Origin: Anaerolineales bacterium
GTDB taxonomy: Bacteria > Chloroflexota > Anaerolineae > Anaerolineales > Villigracilaceae
Reading direction: 5' to 3'
Length of the DNA: 9,923 nt
NCBI GenBank assembly: GCA_025056515.1
Contig: JANWWB010000207.1
Location: 1 to 9,923 of the forward strand
Shown here: in pieces, positions 1-6,565 of the stretch
Layout: the number at the start of each line of letters is the position of its first letter
Position numbering within the stretch: position 1 is the first letter of the stretch
Program-made: the position numbers and the translations under genes
Notes under the pieces: model-generated
What the model was told of the DNA's origin: nothing
The model's database searches: none
The model's input: only the letters and a program-made list of their open reading frames with translations

Positions 1-22
1 TGACCAACTGAGCTACGCGCCC
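1..22 (-). tRNA. tRNA, 5' portion only (runs off the left edge)
   Basis: Read on the minus strand, the first 22 bases give a typical tRNA 5' end: a 7-base acceptor strand GGGCGCG, then T8 A9, the D-stem strand GCTC, and a D-loop beginning AGTTGGT. This TAGCTCAGTTGG block is the conserved B-like region of bacterial elongator tRNAs. The anticodon, variable loop and 3' half lie outside the window, so the amino acid cannot be assigned. The 5' end does not match a selenocysteine tRNA, which normally starts GGA and has a longer acceptor arm. A strong promoter sits just upstream at 36-64. Confidence 0.9.
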
Positions 23-35
23 TTGGAGTGAAGGG

Positions 36-64
36 ATTATAGCCCAGGTTGGGTTCTTTGACAA
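36..64 (-). promoter_or_regulatory. Promoter of the tRNA gene
   Basis: On the minus strand there is a -35 box TTGTCA (59-64), a 17-base spacer and a perfect -10 box TATAAT (36-41). Transcription should begin about 7 bases downstream, near 29, giving a leader of only a few bases before the mature tRNA 5' end at 22. The promoter starts 3 bases after the stop codon of the M23 peptidase gene, so the tRNA need not depend on read-through from that gene. No intrinsic terminator separates the two. Confidence 0.85.
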
Positions 65-67
65 GTT

Positions 68-1252
68 TTAAGGCGGCGGTAGGAAGTTGAGCGGGTTGAC
101 TTTGCCGTACTGCCGATGCATAAGCTCAAAGTGCAGGTGCGGTCCGGTCGAATTACCGGTGCTGCCAATCAATCCGATAATTTCTCCTTGTCCCACATTC
201 TGACCGCAGACAACATTCACCTGGGCCAGGTGGGCATACAGCGACTGCCATCCGTTGCCGTGGTCGAGCACAATCAGATTGCCGTATCCCCAGTCATTCC
301 AGCCGGCATAGACAACCGTCCCTGCGTCGGCGGCAAAGACCGCATCTCCGAGCGCTCCGGCAATATCAATGGCCGGATGACGGATTTCCGGTAGATACGG
401 CGTGCCAGAAAGCCAATGCTTAGGCGCTGGCCAGACAAAAGTGCCGTACCCAACCTGGACACGATTGATGACTCCACAAGCACCCGGACCCCAAACACGA
501 GTAGAGGCCGGCTCATTAATAATCACCATCGGGGCAGTCCATGAGGTAAATTCGCGCTTCCCGCCCGGGATAATCAACCAGGTGCCCGGAGGGATATTCG
601 GATTATCGTAGGAGCCGATCTTGTCAGGATCGAGATGATTGCCTGGGTAGTTGATAATATCTTCCGGTGTTACGCCAAAGTAAGCCGCCACGCCAGTCAG
701 AGTTTCGGCGCCTCCACCTACCCATTGGTAGTAGGTCCCATCCACAGGCAGGATGCGGAGTTCTTGGCCGGGACGTAGACTATGGGGGTTATCTCGTAAT
801 ACTTCGTAATTCCCAAACAGAATCGTGCTTGGCTTCAGTCCAAATTTCTCGGCGATGCCGAAAATCGTATCTCCCGGTTGGACGGTGTATGTGATGACGT
901 CGATGCGTGGGCGGCTAGGGATAATGGTGGAGGGGTCGGCCAGGCGGGTGATGCCTTCTCGAGAGGTTGAGGGAAGCTCCAGGGGAGCAGCCAGCGAGGT
1001 TGGAAGCGCAGCGGTTTCCTCTTCAGGAGCAGCAATCTCAATCTCGGCATGTGCGCTACGGGAGTAGAAGCTTTGCATCAGGGCTGCAATTGCGATGACG
1101 ACAAGCACTGTTACGAGATTTATCCCAAACCGCAAGAATACTTCGCCTAGACCAAAGTGGATGAAGCTTCGAAACCAGCTACCAGCAGAATTACCCCTTG
1201 GCTTGTTCTCAGGCTGTGGGACGGGAATGTTTTGAGATGGCAAAGCGTTCAT
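68..1252 (-). CDS. Membrane-anchored LysM / M23 family metallopeptidase
   Basis: 394-residue protein predicted to bind and cut peptidoglycan outside the cytoplasmic membrane. Residues 1-43 are a Pro/Gly-rich, probably cytoplasmic tail; 44-60 are one hydrophobic segment (signal anchor); 70-115 are a low-complexity Pro/Ser/Glu linker. A clear LysM domain covers about 119-168 (TYTVQPGDTIFGIAEKFG) and a second, divergent LysM-like unit about 174-229. The C-terminal LytM/M23 domain (about 270-394) has all expected zinc and catalytic residues: H292 and D296 (HPAID), H341 (YAHL), H372 and H374 (HLHFE). The only two cysteines, C259 and C349, are extracytoplasmic and could form a disulfide. The ATG at 1252 is the start: an upstream in-frame ATG is followed directly by TGA. 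There is no Shine-Dalgarno sequence, in keeping with a leaderless mRNA. The protein may cut cross-links or activate another hydrolase; the family allows both, though the intact metal site favours an enzyme. Confidence 0.93.
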   Translation of the reverse strand: MNALPSQNIPVPQPENKPRGNSAGSWFRSFIHFGLGEVFLRFGINLVTVLVVIAIAALMQSFYSRSAHAEIEIAAPEEETAALPTSLAAPLELPSTSREGITRLADPSTIIPSRPRIDVITYTVQPGDTIFGIAEKFGLKPSTILFGNYEVLRDNPHSLRPGQELRILPVDGTYYQWVGGGAETLTGVAAYFGVTPEDIINYPGNHLDPDKIGSYDNPNIPPGTWLIIPGGKREFTSWTAPMVIINEPASTRVWGPGACGVINRVQVGYGTFVWPAPKHWLSGTPYLPEIRHPAIDIAGALGDAVFAADAGTVVYAGWNDWGYGNLIVLDHGNGWQSLYAHLAQVNVVCGQNVGQGEIIGLIGSTGNSTGPHLHFELMHRQYGKVNPLNFLPPP

Positions 1253-1260
1253 CGGGGTTC

Positions 1261-1289
1261 ATGATAACATGCCCAAACATGACCGTCAA
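1261..1289 (-). promoter_or_regulatory. Promoter of the LysM/M23 peptidase gene (leaderless start)
   Basis: On the minus strand: -35 box TTGACG (1284-1289), 17-base spacer, -10 box TATCAT (1261-1266). Each box differs from consensus by one base. The -10 box ends only 8 bases before the ATG (1252), so the expected start point is at or 1-3 bases before the start codon. No ribosome-binding sequence could fit in that leader, and none is seen. Confidence 0.75.
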
Positions 1290-1322
1290 GCCAGCCCTTA
1301 GGCGCGGATTAGGCAGCGATCT

Positions 1323-1359
1323 GGCTAGGACAAATTCCTTTTGCAAGCCTTGCATAGCC
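1323..1359 (-). other. Compact inverted-repeat cluster after the MFS gene, possible transcript-end structure
   Basis: These 37 bases can fold as a small three-way junction. The outer stem pairs GGCT (1323-1326) with AGCC (1356-1359). One inner hairpin pairs AGGA (1327-1330) with TCCT (1336-1339) around 5 bases. The other pairs TGCAA (1342-1346) with TTGCA (1350-1354) around 3 bases. The structure overlaps the TAG stop of the MFS gene and lies in the 106-base spacer before the next gene. There is no U-run after it, so it is not a standard intrinsic terminator; it could act in RNA 3'-end protection or Rho-dependent ending, or be chance. Confidence 0.3.
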
Positions 1360-2618
1360 TAAACGGTCTTTTGGCGCAAGATTGGGTATCGGGCATGAAT
1401 CAGACTGGCGGCAAGCAGGCAAATTCCACCCGCAACCAAAGCGGCACGCGGGACGCCTTGCAGCTGCGCCAAGCCGCCGATAAACAGGCTCCCCAACGGG
1501 GCAACGCCTTGCACAGCCCAAAGATAGACGCTAAAGACGCGGCCTCGCAATCGGTCGGGGACTTCGACCTGTATCAGGGTGTTCATGGTGGCCATCTGTG
1601 AAACCAATCCCCAACCGAGGATGATAATCAGGGGGATGGCAGCTGCTAACGTGCGGGTAAATGAAATCAAAACAAGTCCGGCCGCAAACAAAAATTGTCC
1701 AGCTGTCAGGAACAGACCTTTCCGACGCATCTGACTGAAGACAGAGAGAAACAAAGCAGCAGCCAGCGCTCCGCACCCTTGCGCCAAGTAGAGCAGGCTG
1801 GTGCGTGCTTTGATGAGAGCTTCTGTATCGTTGGGGACGGAAAGTACGTCACGTGCTAAGGCCGGGATTTGTTGTACGAAAGGAAAGCCAAAGAACCCGA
1901 TTAGAGCAGCGAGGAGTAAGATAGCCGTCACTAAGGCATTCCCAGAGATATAGCGCAAACCTTCGCGAAATTCGGCTCCCATTCTGTTGTTCTGATGGGG
2001 CAGGCGTTCGGCTTGGTAGGGGGTTCGGACAAACATCAGACCGACGATGACAAACAGAAAACTAACGCCGTTTAGGAAGAAGGCCCAGCCCTCGCCGCCA
2101 TGCTCGACCAGCAAAAGCACTGCCGCAGTCAGAGAGGGTCCTAGAACGCGTGCCAGGTTGAAAATCATGGCTTGAAGGGCAATCGCGTTTGGTAAGGCTT
2201 GTTTGCCAACCATTTCTACCAGCATGGATTGGCGTGCAGTGATTTCAACTGCTGTCGCACATCCTAGGAGGAAGCTCAAGACAACGAGATGCCAGATTTG
2301 AATCAGGCCTCCGAAGGTAAGTGCTGCCAATCCGAAGGCCTGGAACATCATGACCGTTTGTAAAACAATGACGATCTTTCGCTTTTCAAGCCGTTCAACC
2401 AGAACTCCCCCCGGCAAGGCGAGGACTAAGGTCGGTAAGGTGGTCGAAAATCCGATTAATCCTAGGTCGAAAGGACGTCCACTCAAACGGTAGGCCAGGT
2501 AAGGCAGAGTGGTGCTTTGCATCCAGCTTCCAATCAGCGAAATGAATTGACCAACCCAAAAAATCAGGAAGTTACGAGAAGTCAGAGCAGGAAAATGGCG
2601 GGCAAAGAAGGAGGACAT
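1359..2618 (-). CDS. MFS transporter, EntS-like (MFS_3) family
   Basis: 419-residue inner-membrane protein with about 12 hydrophobic helices and a central hydrophilic loop near residues 198-225, typical of major facilitator superfamily drug/metabolite exporters. The loop after helix 2 carries a motif A-like sequence, GGVLVERLEKRK (70-81). Two stretches are characteristic of the EntS-like branch: the TARQSMLVEMV ... LPNAIALQ ... FNLARVLGP block (127-161) and the QVEVPDRLRGRVFSVY ... PLGSLFIGG block in the second half (350-382). Related proteins export siderophores, macrolides or other small molecules using proton exchange; the substrate here cannot be told. I chose the ATG at 2618, 32 bases after the stop of the SRAP gene. 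A TTG at 2669 would add 17 residues and overlap that gene by 19 bases; the added residues look unlike a normal MFS N-terminus. Neither start has a good Shine-Dalgarno sequence. This is the last gene of the probable selB operon. Confidence 0.9.
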   Translation of the reverse strand: MSSFFARHFPALTSRNFLIFWVGQFISLIGSWMQSTTLPYLAYRLSGRPFDLGLIGFSTTLPTLVLALPGGVLVERLEKRKIVIVLQTVMMFQAFGLAALTFGGLIQIWHLVVLSFLLGCATAVEITARQSMLVEMVGKQALPNAIALQAMIFNLARVLGPSLTAAVLLLVEHGGEGWAFFLNGVSFLFVIVGLMFVRTPYQAERLPHQNNRMGAEFREGLRYISGNALVTAILLLAALIGFFGFPFVQQIPALARDVLSVPNDTEALIKARTSLLYLAQGCGALAAALFLSVFSQMRRKGLFLTAGQFLFAAGLVLISFTRTLAAAIPLIIILGWGLVSQMATMNTLIQVEVPDRLRGRVFSVYLWAVQGVAPLGSLFIGGLAQLQGVPRAALVAGGICLLAASLIHARYPILRQKTV

Positions 2619-2650
2619 GGATGGGGTGAGTTGTATTCTGACCAGGGAGA

Positions 2651-3319
2651 TCAGGCCTGGAGCAGACAATCCGCTTGATCGTAAGATGGATGGTTGACAC
2701 GCGAAGAGACGGGGTAGGCTTCCATCTCTTGTGCCGGGTAAGGGTGGAGCATTCGGCGCAAATCAAGAGGAGACTGTAGCGAAGGAGCAAGCCATTGTGC
2801 ATATCGGTTGCGAGGTAGAATGACCGGCATCCGCTCGTGAATCGGTCGCACAACCTCATTTGCTTCGGTCGTAATGATGGCCGCGCTGCGGATTTCCGAT
2901 CCATCTGCCCCTAGCCAGATTTCCCACAATCCGGCAAAGGCAAAAGGCTCGCCGGATTTCAGGCGGATGAAATAAGGGATTTTCTTCCCACTCTCTGCTT
3001 GATTTTTCCATTCGTAGAATCCATTCGCAAAAATTAGACATCGGCGGTAGCGAAAGGCGCTGCGAAAGGCGGGTTTTTCGGCGAGAGTCTCGGCGCGAGC
3101 ATTGATGAGTCGCGTTCCGATTTTGGGGTCTTTGGCCCAGGAGGGGACCAAGCCCCATAGGAAGAAGTCAGCTCGCTGACTTGCATCGTTGGGCAAAACC
3201 AGGATGGGTTGCCCTGGCGCAATGTTGTAGCGTGGCCTCAGCTGCGTTGGAAAAGAAAATTGAGGAAAAGCAGATTGTAATTCCGCCGAGTCGAGACTTA
3301 AGGCAAAACGTCCACACAT
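2651..3319 (-). CDS. SRAP-domain abasic-site crosslinking protein (YedK/HMCES family)
   Basis: 222-residue, full-length single SRAP domain, the family of E. coli YedK and human HMCES. These proteins bind abasic sites in single-stranded DNA and form a thiazolidine crosslink through Cys2, shielding the lesion. The sequence begins MCGRF, so Cys2 becomes the N-terminal residue when Met is removed; this fixes the ATG at 3319. Other conserved residues are N32 in RYNIAPGQ, the WGLVPSW block (55-61), N73 and R75 in INARAET, E103 in GFYEW, and H161 in HERMPVIL. C2, N73, E103 and H161 match the YedK active-site set (C2, N75, E105, H160 as known for YedK). The gene starts inside selB: its first 22 bases overlap the selB 3' end in another frame, with only a weak purine-rich stretch as ribosome site, so translation is probably coupled to selB. 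The ORF ends with TGA. The functional link to selB is not obvious. Confidence 0.95.
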   Translation of the reverse strand: MCGRFALSLDSAELQSAFPQFSFPTQLRPRYNIAPGQPILVLPNDASQRADFFLWGLVPSWAKDPKIGTRLINARAETLAEKPAFRSAFRYRRCLIFANGFYEWKNQAESGKKIPYFIRLKSGEPFAFAGLWEIWLGADGSEIRSAAIITTEANEVVRPIHERMPVILPRNRYAQWLAPSLQSPLDLRRMLHPYPAQEMEAYPVSSRVNHPSYDQADCLLQA

Positions 3320-5208
3320 GGTTCTTTCAACTTTCTTGCTTCACCCACACGCACGGTCAGGCCGAGCGCATCTAGATGTTCCAAGAATGCTTGCATATAT
3401 TTCCGGCTGGTGCCGAAGTGATCACGTGCTTCGGCTAGGGTGATCTGTCCACGTTGGCGAATCAGAGATTGGATTTCCTGGGTGATGTTCTCGTAATCGT
3501 GGCGGCGAAAAACGATCTCTGGCGAGACTTGCACAAGTTCACCCATCTCGAGCAAGGCCAAAAAGACTTCCTCGCCGACTAGCGCTTGACATTCTTTGAC
3601 CGTCGGTGGAGTATACGGGGCGGCGGCAAAGCGTTGCAATAACCTTTCGATGGCGCTCTGTTGAACCGGCGAAAAACGAACCTGATGTTCGGGCAAGGCT
3701 AACCATTTCGGTTGATTGCTGAGAGCGGTTTGTCGTTCCACCAGCAGTTGTTTGCGCAAGAATGCAGCAAGCACCAGATTGAAAACGTGAGTCGGTAGCC
3801 CAAGCTTGCTTTTCAATTCCTCTCGAGGCATTCCTTGACGTAAGGGATAGGAACGATGATAAGCTGTCAGCGCCGCTCGGGCTGTTTCTTGTAGCGTTGA
3901 CCAGCGCGCTGCAGAGAGGACTATCTCTTCCAGTAGGATGACCTGACCAGAGGCAATCAATTCCTGTAGAGCAGATTCGGCGAGCGCGATCTCCAGTCGG
4001 GAACGCGATAAGGCATCGCGCAGAGCAACCGGGCCAAGCGCTTGAATCGTCTCGAACAGCACCTCGGTCGGAGAGCCGCTCCGTAGCGCTTCAAGAGAGC
4101 GTAAAACGGCTTCATCGAAGCGCTTGTGGCGTTTTTTCGGGTTTGGGTCTACAATCATCCCACCGCCGAGAGTTTCCCCAGGCGAGGGGCGGCGTAGGAT
4201 GTAGTGGTCGCCACGCACGGCCACAATCGGCCGGCGAAGTTCAAGTTGTAACCAGCCTTCTGTGCCTGGAGGAAGTATTTCTCGTCCCAACAGGCGAACG
4301 TTGGCCAGCGTTTCTTCACTTCCTGCGAAGAGCTTGACCTCAGTATGATGAGTCAACGGGCTAGAAGACTCCGGCAAGTGACGGAAGTAGACATCCAAGA
4401 GACGGGTTGTTTGGTATTGCCCCGGGTGAACGACCACCTCTCCGCGTCGGATTTGACCGACTTCGATACCGGAAAGGTTAATGGCTGTTCGACTTCCGGG
4501 CCGGGCGATCTCTTGCTTTTTGTGGTGGGTTTGCAGGCCGCGAATGCGAGCGCGTAGACCTGAGGGGAGGATCTCGACTTCCTCACCGAGGGCAAATTGC
4601 CCGTCTAGCAGCGTGCCGGTGACGACTGTCCCGAAGCCGGGCATAGAGAAGACACGGTCAATCGGCAAGCGCGGACGTCCCAGGTCGGGGCGGGGAGGTC
4701 GGTTTTGGAGGAGACGACTAAGACTTTGTACGAGTCTGTCCAAGCCAACACCGGTGCGCGAGGAGGCGTGTATGATCTCGGCTTGTTCCAGAAATGTCCC
4801 GCGCACAGCGGCATGGACGTCAGTTTCCACCAAGTCAAGCCAGGCAGGGTCGTCAATCAGATCAATTTTGGTCAGGACAATCAATCCGGCAGGGATTTGC
4901 AGTAAGTCGAGAATGGCCAGGTGTTCGCGCGTTTGCGGCATGACTCCTTCATCAGCGGCGACAATCAGTAGGACGGCGTCAAGGCCTCCGACGCCGGCGA
5001 GCATATTGCCGATAAAATCACGGTGCCCCGGGACATCAACGATTCCGATTTCTTGACCATCGGGTAGGGTGAGCCATCCAAAGCCCAGGTCAATTGTCAT
5101 CTGCCGCTCTTGTTCTTCTTTCAGGCGGTCTGGATGCGTCCCGGTCAGAGCGGCAATCAGACTGGATTTGCCATGGTCAACGTGGCCGGCAGTTCCAATG
5201 ACATACAT
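3298..5208 (-). CDS. selB: Selenocysteine-specific translation elongation factor SelB
   Basis: 636-residue GTPase that carries Sec-tRNA(Sec) to the ribosome at UGA codons marked by a SECIS hairpin. All G motifs are present: GHVDHGKS (8-15), T38 in MTIDLGF, DVPGH (58-62, with H62 as the GTPase histidine), TKID (113-116) and SSRTG (149-153). Domain II carries FSMPGFGTVVTGTL (187-200), typical of SelB rather than EF-Tu. Residues about 365-636 form the C-terminal winged-helix array that binds the SECIS RNA; the last one has the family-typical TSRKYMQAFLEHLDALG followed by RVGEARKL. Length is normal for bacterial SelB (about 600-640). The ATG at 5208 is preceded by AAGAGG with a short 4-base spacing (GAGG at 5213-5216). 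It lies 32 bases after the coiled-coil gene and overlaps the SRAP gene, so it is inside an operon. No selA, selC or selD is seen here. Confidence 0.97.
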   Translation of the reverse strand: MYVIGTAGHVDHGKSSLIAALTGTHPDRLKEEQERQMTIDLGFGWLTLPDGQEIGIVDVPGHRDFIGNMLAGVGGLDAVLLIVAADEGVMPQTREHLAILDLLQIPAGLIVLTKIDLIDDPAWLDLVETDVHAAVRGTFLEQAEIIHASSRTGVGLDRLVQSLSRLLQNRPPRPDLGRPRLPIDRVFSMPGFGTVVTGTLLDGQFALGEEVEILPSGLRARIRGLQTHHKKQEIARPGSRTAINLSGIEVGQIRRGEVVVHPGQYQTTRLLDVYFRHLPESSSPLTHHTEVKLFAGSEETLANVRLLGREILPPGTEGWLQLELRRPIVAVRGDHYILRRPSPGETLGGGMIVDPNPKKRHKRFDEAVLRSLEALRSGSPTEVLFETIQALGPVALRDALSRSRLEIALAESALQELIASGQVILLEEIVLSAARWSTLQETARAALTAYHRSYPLRQGMPREELKSKLGLPTHVFNLVLAAFLRKQLLVERQTALSNQPKWLALPEHQVRFSPVQQSAIERLLQRFAAAPYTPPTVKECQALVGEEVFLALLEMGELVQVSPEIVFRRHDYENITQEIQSLIRQRGQITLAEARDHFGTSRKYMQAFLEHLDALGLTVRVGEARKLKEPCVDVLP

Positions 5209-5218
5209 ACTTCCTCTT

Positions 5219-5240
5219 GGGAAGAAAAAGAGAGGGGGGG
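5219..5240 (-). other. 22-base pure pyrimidine tract in the mRNA just before the selB ribosome-binding site
   Basis: The plus strand is all purine from 5219 to 5240, including seven consecutive G (5234-5240), so the mRNA reads as an unbroken C/U run between the TGA of the coiled-coil gene and the selB Shine-Dalgarno sequence. The CCUCU in the tract can pair with the AGAGG of the ribosome site, and a nearer CUUCC can pair with GGAAG over the same bases (5 bp, loop CAAGA). This could lower selB translation relative to the gene before it. The sequence pattern is certain; the role is inference. Confidence 0.45.
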
Positions 5241-6419
5241 TCAGGCCTTAACGCTAGCGATTCGTTCGTAGGCAGAAAGCACTTCATGGATTTGTGCCAG
5301 CATGCTCTGAAGTAAACGTTCGTTGACCTCTTGAGTTTGTTGCAGAATATCTTGTTGAACTTGAATTCGGTCCTCCAACGAGGCGACTGTTTGCTGTAGA
5401 GTGGCAAGTTGAGCGCTTATTTCCTTGCGGATTTCATCTTGGGTGAGGGTGTACGAGGTCCACCGTTTTTGATTGTCGGCTTTGAAGGCTGTCCATTCTT
5501 GTCGGAAACGGTCCTCGGCCAGACGCTGCATTTCCGTGATTTCGTTGATGCGTCGCTCAATTTTTTGCGCCATATCTTCATAGGTCTCTTGGGCGCGCTT
5601 GACGGCACGCTGCGCAATTTCCCATTCTTGTAGGGCGTGCTCCAGGGCAGCAATTTGTTCTTGCCCGCTTTTGAGAGCCGCTTCCCATTCTTTCCAGGCG
5701 CGGTCACGTTCGACCTGGACGCGAGATTGTGCTTCGATGAAAGTCAGTTGCGCCTGACGGCGTTCGGCCTCGCTGGCAAGCAATTCGTTGATGCGCGTTT
5801 CGAGACGGCGGATGGCGCCCTCAAAGATTCCTTCTTTGTCTCTTGTTTCCTCCATCCGCTTGCGTAGAGCGGTCAACTCACCCTGTAAATCCGCAAGACG
5901 TCGCGTTTCTTTCTTGTGGGCTTCGTCTAGGATATGCAAAGAGCGTTCAACTTCTTCAACGGGTTGGGTCAGAGCGTGAAGGCGTTCTTCCCATTCGGTG
6001 ATGCTTTTGCTCTGGCGCTCGTTTTCTGCAGCTTGTATGGTTATCTGGCGTTTTAGGTCCGATATGTCGACCTTGAATTTGCGTACTTCCTCCAGAGCTG
6101 TCGCTAGGTTTTGGAATTGCGTCTGGTAGCGCTTGTCGGCCTCTTGCAAAGCCAATCTATAAGCGTTCTCGATCGTTTCGATTTGTCGGCTCGTCTCGGC
6201 GCGCTGTTGCTGGATGGTCTGTTCGAGATTGCTTAGACGTGAGGGTGGGATTCTGTTTTTGGTCACAGACGAGGAGAGTTCTTTGATTTTGGAATGAGCA
6301 ACGCGGATTTCGGCTTCGAGGCTTTGCACTTGCTCTTGTAGCTCAGCTAGGGCCAATTTATCTTTGCGACGTTCTTCATCCAACCATTCCAGACGCTTTA
6401 CCAGTTGGTCAAAATCCAT
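5241..6419 (-). CDS. Long coiled-coil protein of unknown function
   Basis: 392-residue protein that is almost wholly alpha-helical coiled coil: Glu-, Gln-, Arg- and Lys-rich with heptad-spaced Leu/Ile/Val, no cysteine, no signal peptide, no transmembrane segment and no Walker motif. Prolines occur only at 58-59 and 153, so the rod may be divided into a short first helix (1-55), a segment at 60-150 and a long segment from 155 to the end. Tryptophans cluster at 242-265 and 309-320 inside the rod. It resembles the arms of SMC-like or DUF-type coiled-coil proteins only in composition, so I assign no function; a cytoplasmic scaffold or filament role is possible. The ATG at 6419 has a strong GGAGGTT ribosome site (6426-6432) six bases upstream and a promoter at 6458-6485. 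It is the first gene of the probable operon with selB, the SRAP gene and the MFS gene. Confidence 0.85.
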   Translation of the reverse strand: MDFDQLVKRLEWLDEERRKDKLALAELQEQVQSLEAEIRVAHSKIKELSSSVTKNRIPPSRLSNLEQTIQQQRAETSRQIETIENAYRLALQEADKRYQTQFQNLATALEEVRKFKVDISDLKRQITIQAAENERQSKSITEWEERLHALTQPVEEVERSLHILDEAHKKETRRLADLQGELTALRKRMEETRDKEGIFEGAIRRLETRINELLASEAERRQAQLTFIEAQSRVQVERDRAWKEWEAALKSGQEQIAALEHALQEWEIAQRAVKRAQETYEDMAQKIERRINEITEMQRLAEDRFRQEWTAFKADNQKRWTSYTLTQDEIRKEISAQLATLQQTVASLEDRIQVQQDILQQTQEVNERLLQSMLAQIHEVLSAYERIASVKA

Positions 6420-6457
6420 TGTGGCAACCTCCGAAAAATCGTGGAGCGGGAATTCGT

Positions 6458-6485
6458 ATTATAGCATGTGCCCAGTTCTACAAGC
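6458..6485 (-). promoter_or_regulatory. Promoter of the coiled-coil / selB / SRAP / MFS operon
   Basis: On the minus strand there is a perfect -10 box TATAAT (6458-6463) with an upstream TG, making an extended -10 (TGCTATAAT). The -35 region is weak: GCTTGT (6480-6485) at 16-base spacing. Transcription would start near 6451, giving a leader of about 30 bases that holds the GGAGGTT ribosome site of the coiled-coil gene. No other good promoter is seen before selB, the SRAP gene or the MFS gene. The rest of the 146-base spacer (6420-6565) holds nothing else I can name. Confidence 0.7.
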
Positions 6486-6565
6486 GGTTGAAGAACAAGG
6501 GATTCTCCAAAGTGACGATAGACCCGGTCGGATGCAACGAGTAAACCTGGATAACAGGCTACGAA

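Noticed and set aside
2588..2653. TGA at the end of the SRAP gene as a selenocysteine codon with about 20 further sense codons
   Set aside because: The SRAP domain is complete at the TGA, the extension runs through the start of the MFS gene, and no SECIS-like hairpin is visible.
2619..2669. TTG start giving a 436-residue MFS protein
   Set aside because: It overlaps the SRAP gene, and the extra 17 residues do not resemble an MFS N-terminus; the ATG at 2618 gives the usual short polar start before helix 1. It cannot be fully excluded.
3050..3071. Direct repeat of GCGAAAGGCG
   Set aside because: It simply encodes the repeated AFR residues in the AFRSAFR part of the SRAP protein, not a mobile or regulatory repeat.
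4481..5056. Plus-strand open frame of 191 codons opposite selB
   Set aside because: It lies wholly antisense to the conserved GTPase domain of selB, has Arg/Ser/Pro-rich shadow composition, and has no recognisable domain.
5206..5243. TGA at the end of the coiled-coil gene as a possible selenocysteine codon, given the adjacent selB
   Set aside because: The following bases are a pyrimidine run with only a 5-bp hairpin, unlike a bacterial SECIS, and the downstream frame is just selB out of frame.
2651..5248. Shared TCAGGCCT at the ends of the SRAP gene (2651) and coiled-coil gene (5241)
   Set aside because: Eight matching bases covering an Ala-TGA end twice in 10 kb is not significant, and the flanks differ.
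6546..6558. CCTG/CAGG hairpin after the third antiporter-cluster gene as a terminator
   Set aside because: The stem is only 4 bp and is followed by just three U residues, too weak to call.
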